From positions 1 to 64,000 of the forward strand of contig CAYGBI010000008.1 of assembly GCA_964348085.1 (NCBI GenBank): 64,000 bases of DNA, given 5' to 3'. Below, piece after piece: positions 62,944-64,000 of this stretch. Each line of letters begins with the position of its first letter. Within the stretch, counting starts at the first letter, position 1. Both the position numbers and the translations under genes were made by a program. The notes below the pieces were generated by a model, which was not told where the DNA came from, searched no databases, and was given only the letters and a program-made list of their open reading frames with translations. The DNA is from VXYL01 sp964348085. GTDB lineage: Bacteria; Pseudomonadota; Gammaproteobacteria; Pseudomonadales; Azotimanducaceae.

Positions 62944-64000
62944 TGCGCCGGGCGCTCGCCGCCTGCGTTGTGCTGACGCTGGCGGGGTGCGCCGTCACGT
63001 CTGTGTCGAAGCCGTTCGACGGGCCGCTCCAAGTCAGCGCCAACGGCCGTCATCTGACTTGGCACGACGGCACGCCGTTCTACTACGTCGCCGACACGCC
63101 ATGGCAGTTGCTGGCATCCCTCGACCTGCCGCAAGCCAAGGAGTACATCGACATTCGCGCCGCACAGGGCTTTACCGCCCTGCAGTTGGTGGCTACGCCG
63201 TGGTCGTTCGACGATGCCGCGGCGCGCTGGGATTTCGAGGGCGAGCAGGGCCAAGCCCGAACCAATGCCTACGGCGAACCGCCCTTCTTCTCGGCCAACG
63301 GCAACGCACCCGAAGACAACGACGATGCGCGCTTCGACCGCCTCAACGACGCCTATTGGCGGCATGTGGATGCGGTACTCGACTATCTGGCGACAAACGG
63401 CATGGCGGCGTACTTCATACCTTTGTGGGCCAGCAACTTCAGCCGTCACTTCACGGCCGACGCGCATTACGCCATCGGCAAGACCTTGGGTGCGCGCTAT
63501 CGCTCCCAGAGCAACTTGATCTGGGTGCTCGGCGGCGACGAGGCCCGCGTAAGCCTCGCCAAGTACCGCCGACTTCTTGCCGGCTTGCGCGACGCCGAAG
63601 TGACGCAACTCGTGACGATGCATCCGAGGTCGGGACGTAGCAGCTCGGATCACTTAACCCATGAACTCGACTTTCACTCCGTGCAAGACCGCGGCGATGT
63701 GGCCGGCATGGTGCGCCGCATCCGAGCGGATTACCGACGCGCCCCGACGAAGCCGACGTTTCTCGCGGAAACATGGTACGAGCACGATAAGGCTGGCGGC
63801 GTGTTCGGCATCCACAAGCCCGGCGACACGCCCGCGTTTCGCGCCCACTATTGGGCAGCGCGCTTGAGCGGCGGCTTCGGCGAAGGCTATGGCGGCTGGA
63901 CGATTTGGCTCAACCTAAGCCGCTGGCGCGAGGACATTCGCCGCACGGGGGCGCTCGCTATCGCCACGCACATGCGCAACATTCTCGCCAGCGTGGATTG
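62943..64000 (+). CDS. Apiosidase-like (DUF4038) glycoside hydrolase, lipoprotein, 3' end beyond window
   Basis: The frame is open from the ATG at 62943 to the window end (352 codons). A lipobox (LTLAGC, Cys about residue 16) marks it as a lipoprotein. The DUF4038 start LTWHDGTPFYYVADTPWQLL, then FIPLWASNF and LGGDEARVS with a candidate acidic catalytic residue, and FLAETWYEHD fit a TIM-barrel glycosidase. It probably trims plant- or algal-type sugars at the cell surface. The C-terminal domain is outside the window. Confidence 0.82.
   Translation, partial: MRRALAACVVLTLAGCAVTSVSKPFDGPLQVSANGRHLTWHDGTPFYYVADTPWQLLASLDLPQAKEYIDIRAAQGFTALQLVATPWSFDDAAARWDFEGEQGQARTNAYGEPPFFSANGNAPEDNDDARFDRLNDAYWRHVDAVLDYLATNGMAAYFIPLWASNFSRHFTADAHYAIGKTLGARYRSQSNLIWVLGGDEARVSLAKYRRLLAGLRDAEVTQLVTMHPRSGRSSSDHLTHELDFHSVQDRGDVAGMVRRIRADYRRAPTKPTFLAETWYEHDKAGGVFGIHKPGDTPAFRAHYWAARLSGGFGEGYGGWTIWLNLSRWREDIRRTGALAIATHMRNILASVD

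Noticed and set aside
1..64000. tRNA or rRNA genes.
   Set aside because: I saw no cloverleaf with GGTTCGAATCC-type T-arm and no rRNA stretch. A scan with tRNAscan-SE would be decisive.
1..64000. Insertion-sequence transposases or integrases that might have carried the defence genes.
   Set aside because: No DDE transposase, tyrosine or serine recombinase motif was recognisable in the genes of this window.

Overview
The window is 64 kb of GC-rich bacterial chromosome, most likely from an uncultivated gammaproteobacterium. Class I DAHP synthase, prfC next to a SirB1-family gene, and a 2-oxoacid:ferredoxin oxidoreductase operon are housekeeping or metabolic markers. PhyH-type, enolase-superfamily, GMC, LLM and apiosidase-like enzymes point to a catabolically versatile heterotroph. 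The assignment rests on gene content only. A run of 100 Ns (46846-46945) shows that this is a scaffold.

Layout. 1-3173: ABC export system on the minus strand (ATPase, lipoprotein adaptor, permease cut by the window edge). 3438-10670: a complete four-gene type I Zorya anti-phage operon (zorA-zorB-zorC-zorD). 10823-17467: PhyH dioxygenase, TerB-like protein, a small orphan gene between 254-bp direct repeats, quinone oxidoreductase, cysS, enolase-superfamily enzyme. 17477-30940: eight tightly packed genes (DUF4159, VWA membrane protein, caspase/legumain-like protein, TPR metallopeptidase, MoxR ATPase, DUF58, BatA-like VWA, DUF4175), probably one envelope-associated chaperone system. 31048-32298: lone OLD/RloA-like ATPase. 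32446-37135: korA/korB plus a GltD-like flavoprotein. 37442-44333: small unknowns, an acyl-CoA dehydrogenase-like enzyme, a lipoprotein behind tandem 28-bp repeats, SirB1, prfC, a hypothetical, DAHP synthase.

44433-57746 is a second accessory region. It begins with a tandem array of at least five genes for one-TM, hendecad-repeat coiled-coil proteins. The 544-bp unit is identical across the three central copies, and each gene has a different or recombined stalk length. Next come two Mrr-related nucleases that share an N-terminal domain but carry different nuclease domains, with a decayed mrr fragment between them. A pyroglutamyl-peptidase-like protein lacking the usual Cys follows. Last is a compact type I-G/I-U CRISPR effector operon (csb1-csb2-cas3-small Csb3/Cas8-like) with a near-consensus promoter, but no cas1, cas2, cas4 or CRISPR array in the window.

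57913-64000 returns to metabolism: glutamine cyclotransferase, GMC oxidoreductase with its small subunit, an NHL beta-propeller protein, an LLM flavin oxidoreductase, and an apiosidase-like lipoprotein cut by the window edge. Zorya, Mrr, CRISPR and OLD-type genes within 55 kb make this a defence-rich stretch. The coiled-coil array inside it is the part I cannot match to any described system.
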